Shown here piece by piece: positions 1 to 6,999 of a stretch of 14,195 nt of DNA. The notes under the pieces were generated by a model. It was not told the DNA's origin. It saw only the letters and a list, made by a program, of their open reading frames with translations, and made no database searches. Origin of the DNA: Clostridiales bacterium (lineage in GTDB: Bacteria; Bacillota; Clostridia; Oscillospirales; Acutalibacteraceae). Positions within the stretch are counted from its first letter, which is position 1. The number at the start of each line of letters is the position of its first letter. Where the stretch lies: the NCBI GenBank assembly GCA_019415925.1, contig DXYG01000069.1, positions 1 to 14,195 of the forward strand, read 5' to 3'. A program made the translations under genes and the position numbers.

Positions 1-95
1 TATAAATTGTGAAACAATTTATACATTATGGCGAACACAGTTCGCCGCTACAATTAAAAAATTGCCCGTCGAGGCACTCGACTAAACTATAGTTT
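1..95 (-). repeat. Mosaic palindromic repeat, copy 1
   Basis: Three hairpins and one palindrome lie in a row before the dipeptidase gene. TATAAATTGT (1-10) pairs with 14-23 across a 3-nt loop. GGCGAA (30-35) pairs with TTCGCC (41-46). GTCGAG (68-73) pairs with CTCGAC (77-82). AAACTATAGTTT (84-95) is a perfect 12-bp palindrome. Read on the minus strand, the order is GTCGAG hairpin, GGGCAA, then the GGCGAA hairpin in its TGTAGCGGCGAAC context, then the AAATTG hairpin. The first two match the copy at 7095-7148 in the same relative order, so this is an inverted copy of the same element. It is cut by the window start. No coding capacity is seen and no transposase is near. Confidence 0.8.
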
Positions 96-135
96 TTATA
101 TTAAAACTTAACAACCTTTATTTGGAGGACTGATT

Positions 136-1497
136 ATGAATTTCGGACATAAAATTCTTGAATATAAGGACGAGCTTTTAAGCGACCTCAACACACTTCT
201 CGGCTTTGAATCCATAAGCGGTGAAAAAGATGACGAGTGCGACAAGGCACTTGATTTCATTCTCAAAAGGGCAAAGGACTTCGGACTTGCGGGCGAAAGA
301 GTAACCGATAAAAGCGCACATATCACGCTCGGAAACGGCGGCTCGCTATGTGCAGTGCTGTCGCACCTCGACGTTGTTCCCGCAGGCAACAACTGGAGCG
401 TTATTCCTTATGCGCTCACCGACAAGGACGGCAGGCTCTACGGCAGAGGAATTGCCGACGACAAGGGAGCCGCTCTTGTAAACCTCTACTGTCTGCGTGC
501 GCTCAAGGAAAGCGGTGTTGAGGGCAAAAACACCGTTCGTGCAATCTACGGCACGTCCGAGGAAACGGGAATGGAGGATATGGACGGCTATTTTGAAAAA
601 CAGCCGTATCCTGATTTTGCATTTACTCCGGACAGCGACTACGGTATCTGCTACGCAGAAAAGGGCATACTTCATTTAGAGGTCAGCACGATTATAAACA
701 ACGCAAACATTCTCACTCAGTTCCATTCGGGCAAGGCACTCAACGCCGTTCCCGATCTGGCTTATGCAATGCTCGACTCGTCAAGCTATGACGAACAGAC
801 GCTTATGCGCCTTGCAGACGCAAGCGAAGGAAATTTTGAATTCAACTACACAATCGACGGACTTATGATTATCAGCCGAGGCAGAGCCGCTCACGCCTGC
901 GAGCCTGAAAAAGGCTACAATGCCGCCGCCGCTCTTGTGGATTTGATTGCAAACGCATATCAGACCGAGGACATCGGCTCAATCTGCTCGTTTATCGACT
1001 ATGCGATTAACAAGGAAACAAACGGCCGTTCGCTCGGACTTAAAATGAGCGACTCGGTTTCGGGTGCACTTACGGCTAACCTTTCAACCGTTCACATTGA
1101 GGGCGAAACAGCAAAGGCTCAGTTTGACATTCGCTACCCCGTAACGGTCAGCGGCAAAAAGATTATAAAGCAGTTCAAAAAGGTTGCCAAAAACAGCGAT
1201 TTAAAGGTTACAATCCTCGGACACGAGGAGCCGCTTTATGTTGAAAAGGAGTCGGCTCTTATCGAGCTTTTATCCTCAGCCTACGAAAGCGTGACGGGTG
1301 AAAAGCCCGAGCTTTACACAACGGGCGGAGGAACATACGCAAGAAAGCTAAACGGCAGAGGCGTTGCGTTCGGTCCGAATTTTAAAGATGATGAAGTCAA
1401 TATGCACAACGCAAACGAAAGCGTTGACAAGGAAAAGTTTTTCACCCACGCACAGATTTGCCTTGAGGCTATTTATAGATTGTACACAAGAAAATAG
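136..1497 (+). CDS. pepV: M20 family metallo-dipeptidase (PepV/Sapep type)
   Basis: A 453-residue cytoplasmic zinc dipeptidase, a usual length for PepV-like enzymes that cleave short peptides during amino-acid nutrition. The M20 motifs appear in order: SHLDVVPAG (H77, D79), GRGIADDKG (metal-bridging D108), GTSEETGME (catalytic-base E142 and metal ligand E143), FTPDSDYG (acidic metal ligand, D166 or D168), the lid-domain RGRAAHACEPEKG (H253), and a C-terminal VNMHNANES (H424). No signal peptide is seen. The ATG is set by GGAGG at 124-128, 7 nt upstream. The gene stands alone, bounded on both sides by hairpin repeats, and I see no convincing promoter between the left repeat and the start. Family assignment is strong; substrate preference is inferred, and the symbol is by similarity of architecture only. 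Confidence 0.93.
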   Translation: MNFGHKILEYKDELLSDLNTLLGFESISGEKDDECDKALDFILKRAKDFGLAGERVTDKSAHITLGNGGSLCAVLSHLDVVPAGNNWSVIPYALTDKDGRLYGRGIADDKGAALVNLYCLRALKESGVEGKNTVRAIYGTSEETGMEDMDGYFEKQPYPDFAFTPDSDYGICYAEKGILHLEVSTIINNANILTQFHSGKALNAVPDLAYAMLDSSSYDEQTLMRLADASEGNFEFNYTIDGLMIISRGRAAHACEPEKGYNAAAALVDLIANAYQTEDIGSICSFIDYAINKETNGRSLGLKMSDSVSGALTANLSTVHIEGETAKAQFDIRYPVTVSGKKIIKQFKKVAKNSDLKVTILGHEEPLYVEKESALIELLSSAYESVTGEKPELYTTGGGTYARKLNGRGVAFGPNFKDDEVNMHNANESVDKEKFFTHAQICLEAIYRLYTRK

Positions 1498-1507
1498 TGT
1501 TTAATAT

Positions 1508-1594
1508 TGTAGCGGCGAACTGCGTTCGCCATATTTCATAAATTGCGTTGCGATTTATGAAACGGGACGTCCGGGAAGCCGTCCCCTACGGCTA
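1508..1594 (+). repeat. Mosaic palindromic repeat, copy 2
   Basis: Three hairpins follow the dipeptidase stop. GGCGAA (1514-1519) pairs with TTCGCC (1525-1530) inside the shared TGTAGCGGCGAAC context. An AT-rich hairpin spans 1534-1562, with arms TTTCATAAATTGC and GCGATTTATGAAA around GTT and one G-T type mismatch. GGGACG (1564-1569) pairs with CGTCCC (1580-1585) and is followed by CCTACGG. The same three modules recur in the same order and orientation at 8893-8970. The GC-rich hairpins could help end dipeptidase transcription, but no U-run follows any of them. The stretch from here to the next gene holds only this repeat and the 7-bp tandem tract. Confidence 0.8.
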
Positions 1595-1655
1595 TAGAGG
1601 AAACATTTGTAATTAACACCGTAGAAAAACAAGCCTTTCCAAACAACACTCGCTA

Positions 1656-1694
1656 TATAATTCCGAATTACGAATTACGCATTCCGAATTATTA
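1656..1694 (+). repeat. 7-bp tandem repeat next to a possible -10 box
   Basis: From 1660 the sequence reads as consecutive heptamers ATTCCGA, ATTACGA, ATTACGC, ATTCCGA, ATTATTA, about five units of an ATTMCGA repeat. It ends just before the AAAGGAG ribosome binding site (1697-1703) of the glycan operon. A perfect TATAAT (1656-1661) sits at the left edge, but no good -35 lies 17 nt upstream, so the promoter is only a possibility. If that -10 is used, transcription would start inside the tract. Change in unit number could then alter the leader length. That is inference; similar AATTACG tracts may simply be another dispersed repeat. Confidence 0.6.
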
Positions 1695-1708
1695 TTAAAG
1701 GAGAACAT

Positions 1709-2500
1709 ATGAGTACCGAAAAAGTCATTAAAAATCAAGCAAAGGATTCACTGAAAAATAACTGGTCTGTCATTATCTGCGCAGTGCTTGCCGTATGTGC
1801 GGTTGTGCTTTTAATTGACGCACTTATGTACGGCTTCGGATTTTTTACAAAGTCTGTTGATACGGACACAGGTCTTGTAAGAGAAGGCAAAAAGCTGACA
1901 TTCACGCTTGTTGCCTGCGGTGCGCTGGCTGTCACAATTCTGATTTCTCCGCTGATTAACGGACTTTTTAAAATGTTCTGCAACACCTCGCTTTACAACC
2001 GCACCGAAATTACGGATTTATTCTTCTTTTTCAAAGGTGCTCACAGGTACTTTAAAACTCTTATTATCAACATAACGCTTTTGTTTATTTTCTCGGTGCT
2101 TTCATACGGTCTTGACGCTTACAGCTACGCCTGCTATTTGCTCGGCGCAAGCCTGAAAAGCGGATTTTCTTTTGATTTCAATACACTTATATTAATTGTA
2201 TTTTTCATAGTTTCGGTAATTATAAAAGTACTGATTTATCTTCTTTTTGTTCACTTTCCGCTTGTCGCTTATTCGTTTAACGACAGTATGCCTGCATCAA
2301 AATATATGTTCGGCTATATCGGATTTTCATTCAGGCACTTTGCAAAAACAGTCAGGCTTGCTGTAAGCTTTATCGGCTGGATTGTACTTTCATGTGCGTT
2401 TATCGTTCCTGCGTTCTATACTCTGCCGTACCTTATGACTTCTATGACAACTTCGGCAAAGTGGCTGTTTTCACTTGAAAGAAACAGAGGTGTGATATGA
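1709..2500 (+). CDS. Polytopic membrane protein, first gene of glycan operon
   Basis: A 263-residue integral membrane protein with about five hydrophobic segments (roughly residues 19-45, 65-90, 115-146, 158-187, 214-240). A short charged N-terminus, A-K-x-x-L-K-x-N-W, runs into the first segment. That start and overall layout resemble DUF975-type membrane proteins, but I do not firmly recognise the family. No catalytic motif is visible. The ATG has a strong AAAGGAG at 1697-1703. Its stop overlaps the start of the glycosyltransferase by four bases (ATGA at 2497-2500), so the two are translationally coupled. A role in the envelope alongside the downstream glycosyltransferase and LicD protein is inferred from this context only. 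Confidence 0.82.
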   Translation: MSTEKVIKNQAKDSLKNNWSVIICAVLAVCAVVLLIDALMYGFGFFTKSVDTDTGLVREGKKLTFTLVACGALAVTILISPLINGLFKMFCNTSLYNRTEITDLFFFFKGAHRYFKTLIINITLLFIFSVLSYGLDAYSYACYLLGASLKSGFSFDFNTLILIVFFIVSVIIKVLIYLLFVHFPLVAYSFNDSMPASKYMFGYIGFSFRHFAKTVRLAVSFIGWIVLSCAFIVPAFYTLPYLMTSMTTSAKWLFSLERNRGVI

Positions 2501-3564
2501 TAGTATCTTTGTGTATGATTGCTTACAACGAAGCGGAGGCTCTCGACGGAGTTCTGAGGGATTTTCAGCTTCAGGATTACCCCCACGAGCTGATTGAAAT
2601 TGTGCTCGTTGACAGTATGTCCACCGACGCAACAAGGGATAAAATGGAGCGTTTTAAAAACACAGACTACGGTTTTCGCAACGTGGCTGTTGTTCAGTGC
2701 GCCAAGAAAAATCAGGCTTTTTCGTGGAACGCCGCACTTATGACGGCTACGGGTGACGTTATAATCAGGGTTGACGCTCACGCAAGAATTCCGAGGAACT
2801 TCGTTTCAAGAAACGTGTATAACTTAAATCAGGGCGAGTACGTTGTCGGAGGCGGCAGACCTAACATAACCTCTGACGTGTCGCCGTGGAAGCTTACCCT
2901 GCTTGCCGCAGAGGACTCGCTGTTCGGAAGCTCGGTTGCCTCCTACAGACGTCCTGCAACGCAGAAGGAGTACCTTGACAGTCTTTTTCACGCCGCATAC
3001 AGACGTGAGGTTATCGAGAAGGTGGGCGGCTTTAACGAAAATCTCGGACGTACCGAGGACAACGAATTTCACTACAGAATACGCAAGGCAGGCTACAAGC
3101 TCTGCTGCTGCCCCGACATAATTTCTTATCAGCACTCTCGAAACAACTTAAAGGATATGATAAGGCAGAAATACTCAAACGGCAGGTGGATTGGTCTTAC
3201 GCTTTCGGAGTGTCCGGGCTGTCTTTCTTACTTCCACTTTGCGCCGTTTGCGTTTGTTATGATGATTATACTCTGCTCAATAATAGCCGCTCTCGGATTC
3301 CCGATTCTGCTTTACACACTGCTGATTGTTTACGGAATGTTCGACATTGTAAACGCAGTCGGCTGTTTTACTATGAAAAATCTTCAGCCGCAGTTTATTT
3401 TCCTGCCGTTTATATTCCCGATTCTGCACGTTTCCTACGGAGTGGGCACGATTGTGGGACTGATTCAGATTCCGTTCTGGCAGAAAAAAATCAAAAACAG
3501 CCACGCAAAGGAACACATTGAAAAGGTTAAGCGAAAAATTGCGAAAAACACGATTAAAAAATAA
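2497..3564 (+). CDS. Family 2 glycosyltransferase, membrane-anchored
   Basis: A 355-residue GT-A fold glycosyltransferase of the ExoA-like group, transferring a sugar from a nucleotide donor to a membrane-linked or surface glycan. The N-terminal IVSLCMIAYNEAEALDG opens the fold, with VLVDSMSTDAT (D39) at the nucleotide site. RVDAHARIP (D93-A-H95) stands in the DxD position, as in ExoA-type enzymes. GRTEDNEFHYR (E187, D188) supplies the likely catalytic acidic pair, and KYSNGRW (near 225-231) resembles the QxxRW acceptor/product motif. Hydrophobic segments at about 249-280 and 300-324 anchor the C-terminus. The start overlaps the upstream stop (ATGA). Donor and acceptor cannot be read from the sequence. 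Confidence 0.9.
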   Translation: MIVSLCMIAYNEAEALDGVLRDFQLQDYPHELIEIVLVDSMSTDATRDKMERFKNTDYGFRNVAVVQCAKKNQAFSWNAALMTATGDVIIRVDAHARIPRNFVSRNVYNLNQGEYVVGGGRPNITSDVSPWKLTLLAAEDSLFGSSVASYRRPATQKEYLDSLFHAAYRREVIEKVGGFNENLGRTEDNEFHYRIRKAGYKLCCCPDIISYQHSRNNLKDMIRQKYSNGRWIGLTLSECPGCLSYFHFAPFAFVMMIILCSIIAALGFPILLYTLLIVYGMFDIVNAVGCFTMKNLQPQFIFLPFIFPILHVSYGVGTIVGLIQIPFWQKKIKNSHAKEHIEKVKRKIAKNTIKK

Positions 3565-3579
3565 GGCTTGGTGATTTAA

Positions 3580-4443
3580 TTGTCCGAACTTGTGAAAATG
3601 ACTCCTCAGCTTTTGCGTGAATTACAGCTCAAACAGCTTGACACGCTCGTATATTTTAAAAATTTCTGCGACAAAAACAACCTCCGTTTCTACCTTATCG
3701 GAGGCTGTCTTATCGGTGCACTGCGCAACGGCGGTTTTGTGCCTTGGGACGACGATATTGACGTGATTATGCCCCGTCCCGACTACGAAAAGCTCCACAA
3801 GCTCTGGAGAGAACAGAAAGCAGACGGCAGATTCAGGTTGCTTAAAACCGACGACGAAATGTTCACGGGCAACATTTTTATAACGATTACCGACACCAAC
3901 TACACAATGGTAAAGGCAAATCAGACCGAATTTGACATTCCGCACGGTCTTGTGCTCGACGTTTTTCCGCTTGACGTCTGCCCGGACAGCCGTTTTGCAC
4001 GTAAAATGCAGTACATATGGACGATGATTTACTCGCTGTTTTTAGCGCAGATTGTGCCCGAAAATCACGGCGGAATTATGGGACTGGGCAGTAAAATTCT
4101 GCTCTCGATTTTCAGGGGCAAAAAGCTGAGAAACAAAATCTGGCGGTGTGCCGAAAGGCATATGACGAAATACAGGCTTGAAGAAAACAAATGCGTTACC
4201 GAGCTTTGCGCAGGTCCGTACTGGATGAAAAAGGAGTACCCAAAGCACATTTACGAGGGCGTTGACTATGTAACCTTTGAGGGGCTAAAGATGCCGTGTA
4301 TGTCGGGCTATGACGAGTATCTGACTATGGTTTTCGGCAACTATATGGAGCTTCCGCCCAAGGAAAAGCAGGTTCCGCACCACGATATTGCGTACCTTGA
4401 TTTGAACACGCCCTGTGAGGAGTACGACAGAAAAAGGAAATAA
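3580..4443 (+). CDS. LicD family nucleotidyl/phosphotransferase
   Basis: A 287-residue protein with the LicD signature FYLIGGCLIGALRNGGFVPW followed by DDDIDV (G41-G42, R49, D57-D59, D61), which forms the metal and nucleotide site of this nucleotidyltransferase superfamily. A second conserved block, HGLVLDVFPLD, lies at about 122-132. LicD proteins add phosphocholine or related phosphodiester groups to surface glycans such as teichoic acid or capsule. Here it follows a glycosyltransferase after a 15-nt gap, which fits glycan decoration. The start is a TTG, chosen because GGTGA (3570-3574) sits 5 nt upstream; the ATG at 3598 lacks a ribosome binding site. No CDP-choline synthesis genes are in the window, so the transferred group is unknown. 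Confidence 0.9.
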   Translation: MSELVKMTPQLLRELQLKQLDTLVYFKNFCDKNNLRFYLIGGCLIGALRNGGFVPWDDDIDVIMPRPDYEKLHKLWREQKADGRFRLLKTDDEMFTGNIFITITDTNYTMVKANQTEFDIPHGLVLDVFPLDVCPDSRFARKMQYIWTMIYSLFLAQIVPENHGGIMGLGSKILLSIFRGKKLRNKIWRCAERHMTKYRLEENKCVTELCAGPYWMKKEYPKHIYEGVDYVTFEGLKMPCMSGYDEYLTMVFGNYMELPPKEKQVPHHDIAYLDLNTPCEEYDRKRK

Positions 4444-4446
4444 TTT

Positions 4447-5178
4447 ATGAATTTACAGCTTAACGAATGGACTCAGTCCGACTACCTTGAATTTGTCGGA
4501 TTTTTGAAAACTCAGGCTGACGAAAAGTTCCGCAATTTTCATTCCTCGCTCGTTCCCAATGCAGAAAAAAGCGACATTCTCGGAATAAGAATGCCTCGTC
4601 TGCGTGAAATCGGAAATGAAATTTCAAAGGGCAACGCAAGGAGCTTTTTAGACGTTTCAAAGCCTGAGCTTTACGAGGAGCGTATGGTTCGGGGAATTGT
4701 GACGGGACTTATTAAGACAAACGATTTTGATGATTTCACCGCATTGGTTGACAATTTTGCAGATGAGGTTGACAATTGGGCAATCTGCGACTGCTTTTGT
4801 GCAGGACTTAAAGAAATAAAGAAGTATAAAAGCGAATTTTTCGATTATATTAAGAAATATCTCGACAGCAAAAACGATTGGAAAATCCGCATTGCGCTTG
4901 TCGTTATGCTCGACTACTACCTTGAGGACGGGTATATTGACGAGGTTTTAAAGCGGTGCGACAGCGTAAAGAGTACATACTACTATGTAAGTATGGCTAA
5001 GGCGTGGCTTGTTGCGACAGCCGTTGCAAAGTGCAGGGACAGGACAATGGAGTATCTGCACAACAACTCGCTCGACAATGAAACCTTTAACAAGGCAATT
5101 CAGAAGTGCATTGAAAGCCGAAGAATTGACGAACAGACAAAAGCATATCTGCGCACGCTGAAACGCAAAAAAGCGTAA
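4447..5178 (+). CDS. alkD: AlkD-like DNA alkylation repair glycosylase
   Basis: A 243-residue all-helical HEAT-like repeat protein of the AlkC/AlkD family, which excises cationic N3- and N7-alkylated purines from DNA. The diagnostic residues are present: W111 and D115 in DNWAICD, R148 in WKIRIA, and W187 in KAWLVA. These match the positions I recall for Bacillus cereus AlkD (W109, D113, R148, W187), and the length is normal. It starts 3 nt after the LicD stop, with AAAGGAAA in the end of licD, so it is co-transcribed with the glycan genes despite an unrelated role. The stop codon overlaps the first bases of the terminator hairpin. A glycosylase function is likely; substrate range is not readable. 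Confidence 0.92.
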   Translation: MNLQLNEWTQSDYLEFVGFLKTQADEKFRNFHSSLVPNAEKSDILGIRMPRLREIGNEISKGNARSFLDVSKPELYEERMVRGIVTGLIKTNDFDDFTALVDNFADEVDNWAICDCFCAGLKEIKKYKSEFFDYIKKYLDSKNDWKIRIALVVMLDYYLEDGYIDEVLKRCDSVKSTYYYVSMAKAWLVATAVAKCRDRTMEYLHNNSLDNETFNKAIQKCIESRRIDEQTKAYLRTLKRKKA

Positions 5179-5206
5179 AATCCTCACCCGAAAAGGTGAG
5201 GATTTT
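5177..5206 (+). terminator. Bidirectional intrinsic terminator
   Basis: A perfect 12-bp stem, AAAATCCTCACC (5177-5188) with GGTGAGGATTTT (5195-5206), encloses the loop CGAAAA. On the plus strand it follows the AlkD-like gene and ends in TTTTGTTGTTAT. On the minus strand it lies 4 nt beyond the toxin stop and is followed by TTTTACGCTTTTTT. It therefore serves two converging operons. Confidence 0.92.
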
Positions 5207-5210
5207 GTTG

Positions 5211-5522
5211 TTATATGAATTTACTTATATCTCTTCCGTTGTAAATGAAACGTCTTACTTCCATAACATTGTCAATTACAACATAAAACACAGAATAGTT
5301 TTTCACAATTATCCTGTAGTATTTATGCTTTCTGTCTTTAAATGAAATATAGGGCTCAAAAGATACAGGGTTTTCAAGTCTTTTCAAAATTGCTTTTTCT
5401 GTTTCATGGATAAGATCATCTGCCGCTTGCCTGTTCATAAGCGTATTTGAAATATATTCAGCCGCAGAATATAAATCAGATTCGAAGATAGGAAGATACC
5501 TTAAAGAATACTTCTTATACAT
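5211..5522 (-). CDS. RelE/ParE-family toxin
   Basis: A 103-residue toxin of the ParE/RelE superfamily, the second gene of a type II toxin-antitoxin pair. Features are a helical N-terminus (SAAEYISNTL, then AADDLIHETEKAILKRLENP) and the family's beta-sheet end, HKYYRIIVKNYSVFYVVIDN followed by VMEVRRFIYNGRDISKF. The closing VRRFIYNGRD block is the usual RelE/ParE C-terminus. I place the start at the ATG at 5520-5522, 8 nt after AAGGAG, rather than at the TTG one codon earlier. The ATG overlaps the antitoxin stop by 8 nt, giving coupled translation. Whether it cleaves mRNA at the ribosome (RelE-like) or poisons gyrase (ParE-like) cannot be told. Confidence 0.9.
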   Translation of the reverse strand: MYKKYSLRYLPIFESDLYSAAEYISNTLMNRQAADDLIHETEKAILKRLENPVSFEPYISFKDRKHKYYRIIVKNYSVFYVVIDNVMEVRRFIYNGRDISKFI

Positions 5523-5772
5523 CAAGTTTTCTCCTTACTCTGTCGAACAATTCTTTGTGCTCAATACGTGTATCGTCCAACTCTGCAAGTCTGTCAGCTT
5601 CATCAAGCTTAAGCTCTGTTAAATCCGTAAGACGTGAATACTGCTCAATGCTCATTACAACCATTGTACCGTATCCGTTTTTCGTCAGATACACAGGTTC
5701 TCCATTTGAAACGGTATTCTCAATCTCTGTAAACTTATTTCTTAAATCCGAAATTGGTCTTATGTTTAACAT
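5515..5772 (-). CDS. Phd/YefM-family antitoxin
   Basis: An 85-residue antitoxin. The N-terminal two-thirds is the Phd/YefM DNA-binding and dimerisation fold: IRPISDLRNKFTEIENTVSN, then GEPVYLTKNGYGTMVVMSIE and QYSRL. The acidic C-terminal helix (ELKLDEADRLAELDDTRIEH) is where toxin neutralisation usually occurs. It precedes and overlaps the toxin, the standard gene order. A GGCGGTGG-like ribosome binding site lies just upstream. Proteins of this family repress their own promoter, and the promoter here carries phased repeats that could be the operator. Confidence 0.92.
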   Translation of the reverse strand: MLNIRPISDLRNKFTEIENTVSNGEPVYLTKNGYGTMVVMSIEQYSRLTDLTELKLDEADRLAELDDTRIEHKELFDRVRRKLDV

Positions 5773-5790
5773 ATACTACCACCGCCTATT

Positions 5791-5830
5791 ATTTTATCAT
5801 AATTTTATCACAACTTTATCATTTAGTCAA
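5791..5830 (-). promoter_or_regulatory. Toxin-antitoxin promoter with three 11-bp repeats
   Basis: On the minus strand TTGACT (5825-5830) and TAAAAT (5802-5807) are separated by 17 nt, with a TG extension before the -10, a good sigma-A promoter for the antitoxin gene. On the plus strand TTTATCA occurs at 5793, 5804 and 5815, exactly 11 bp apart, as units ATTTTATCATA, ATTTTATCACA and ACTTTATCATT. They cover the -10 box, the spacer and the region just downstream. Same-face phasing over a promoter suggests an operator for antitoxin autoregulation (inference). Confidence 0.8.
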
Positions 5831-5861
5831 CGGTATTGTACTGATTTTTATTATCTCAAAA

Positions 5862-6374
5862 TTACGGTAAGCCTTTTCCCCAGTCAAGCGGAATGAGAAA
5901 ATAATACGGTGCGGTGATTAGTGCTATTATAATTGAAGAAATAAGCCGTTGCTTTTTTGACAGATTTGTTGCTTTCAGAATTATGAAATAATTAAAAATA
6001 AAGGTCACCAGCATTGAAATGACAACAGCGATAATTACAAAAATCCAGCTTCTCAGGTCTTTTTCAATCGGAGATTCGAAAAAACCAAATAGTAATATTA
6101 GAAATCCAATTCCTATATCAATGAAGCCTGTTTCTATTTCGCTGATTATAAAAAATATAATCACGGCTGAAAGATAACCGATTAAGTCGGCAAGAAGTCC
6201 GAACTTGTATGCACGTTTAACGGTCTTGTTAAATATCATATCGTCCGACTTTTTAAAAATTGCCGAAACGGTTTTCAGCGCAATGTGATTGAGCAACAGC
6301 TTGCCTAAAACCGAGAATAAAATACAAATAACGGCGGCTAAAATTGCGGCGATAACGTATTGTGTAATGTCCAT
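5862..6374 (-). CDS. Small membrane protein, paralogue B of tandem pair
   Basis: A 170-residue hydrophobic protein with about four membrane segments and no recognised family. I moved the start to the ATG at 6374 because AAAGGAGC lies directly upstream; a longer reading would run into the preceding gene. It is a diverged paralogue of the gene just upstream. Both have a NHIALKTVSAIF / NGIAVKTVSVIY block after the first segment, then a D-L-I-G-Y/F segment, and a nearly identical end, NLSKKQRLISSIIIALITAP against DLSKKQRFISALIIALINAP, followed by YYFL. The 16-nt gap implies one transcript. The conserved cytosolic-looking SKKQR patch is the best handle for homology searches. Confidence 0.78.
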   Translation of the reverse strand: MDITQYVIAAILAAVICILFSVLGKLLLNHIALKTVSAIFKKSDDMIFNKTVKRAYKFGLLADLIGYLSAVIIFFIISEIETGFIDIGIGFLILLFGFFESPIEKDLRSWIFVIIAVVISMLVTFIFNYFIILKATNLSKKQRLISSIIIALITAPYYFLIPLDWGKGLP

Positions 6375-6390
6375 AGTCAAGCTCCTTTCA

Positions 6391-6870
6391 TTACAACGGA
6401 ATCCCGATTGAGAATAAAAAATAATACGGTGCATTAATTAGTGCAATTATCAGTGCAGAAATAAACCTTTGCTTTTTTGACAAATCGGTTTCGGTCAGTG
6501 CTTTTGAATAACAAAATACAAATAAAACTGCAACGCTGAAGAAAAGAATAATCAAATCAGGTAATTCATACGGTGACGCAGTAAAAACAAAGAGAAACGT
6601 CCCCAAACACATCAGCCAATCAACAGAGCCGATTTGTATTATGCCGCTTACAAACAATGCCATTGAGCCAATACCAAATCCGATTAAATCAGACAAAAAG
6701 CCGTACAGAAATACACGTCCGAATATTTCGCCGAAAATTGAATAGTCGGTATTCCTGTAAATGACCGACACAGTCTTAACTGCAATACCATTCACTATAA
6801 GTTTTAAAACTATCTTGATTAAAAGCATAAAAAAGGCTGTTTTAATCATAACAAAAATATATTGTTCCAT
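6391..6870 (-). CDS. Small membrane protein, paralogue A of tandem pair
   Basis: A 159-residue protein with about four hydrophobic segments, unrecognised. Shared with its downstream neighbour are the KTVSVIYRN-TDYSIF region (near 32-46), the LSDLIGFG segment, and the C-terminal DLSKKQRFISALIIALINAP plus YYFL block. The start ATG at 6870 is preceded by GGATGGAG. A good promoter is found 64 nt further upstream. Tandem duplication followed by divergence is the simplest origin. A bacteriocin-immunity-like or small transporter role is possible, but nothing in the sequence shows it. Confidence 0.78.
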   Translation of the reverse strand: MEQYIFVMIKTAFFMLLIKIVLKLIVNGIAVKTVSVIYRNTDYSIFGEIFGRVFLYGFLSDLIGFGIGSMALFVSGIIQIGSVDWLMCLGTFLFVFTASPYELPDLIILFFSVAVLFVFCYSKALTETDLSKKQRFISALIIALINAPYYFLFSIGIPL

Positions 6871-6933
6871 AACTCCATCCGTTCATTGTATTGTATATTA
6901 ACCTAATTGCACTATATGTTTTATTACAATTTA

Positions 6934-6962
6934 ATTATATCACTATGATTTTATAATTGCAA
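6934..6962 (-). promoter_or_regulatory. Promoter of the paired membrane-protein genes
   Basis: On the minus strand TTGCAA (6957-6962), a 17-nt spacer and a perfect TATAAT (6934-6939) with a TG extension form a strong sigma-A promoter. It leaves a leader of about 55-60 nt before the ATG at 6870. No gene other than the pair lies downstream on this strand. Confidence 0.78.
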
Positions 6963-6999
6963 TATCTGTTTATTCAATGGTACAATTTTGTTATGATAC

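Noticed and set aside
346..675. Antisense reading frames inside the dipeptidase and the glycosyltransferase genes
   Set aside because: They lie wholly within genes with clear family motifs, have no ribosome binding sites, and give cysteine- or arginine-rich translations without any domain.
1697..5178. The glycan operon as a biosynthetic gene cluster for a secreted small molecule
   Set aside because: Only one glycosyltransferase and a LicD protein are present, with no carrier, synthase or tailoring enzymes.
5211..5772. The toxin-antitoxin pair as a sign of a prophage or integrated element
   Set aside because: No integrase, attachment-like direct repeats or phage genes flank it; such pairs are common in chromosomes.
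6957..6988. A plus-strand promoter, TTGCAA with TACAAT near 6981
   Set aside because: The spacer is 18 nt, no plus-strand gene follows before 8172, and the TTGCAA is palindromic and better explained by the minus-strand promoter.
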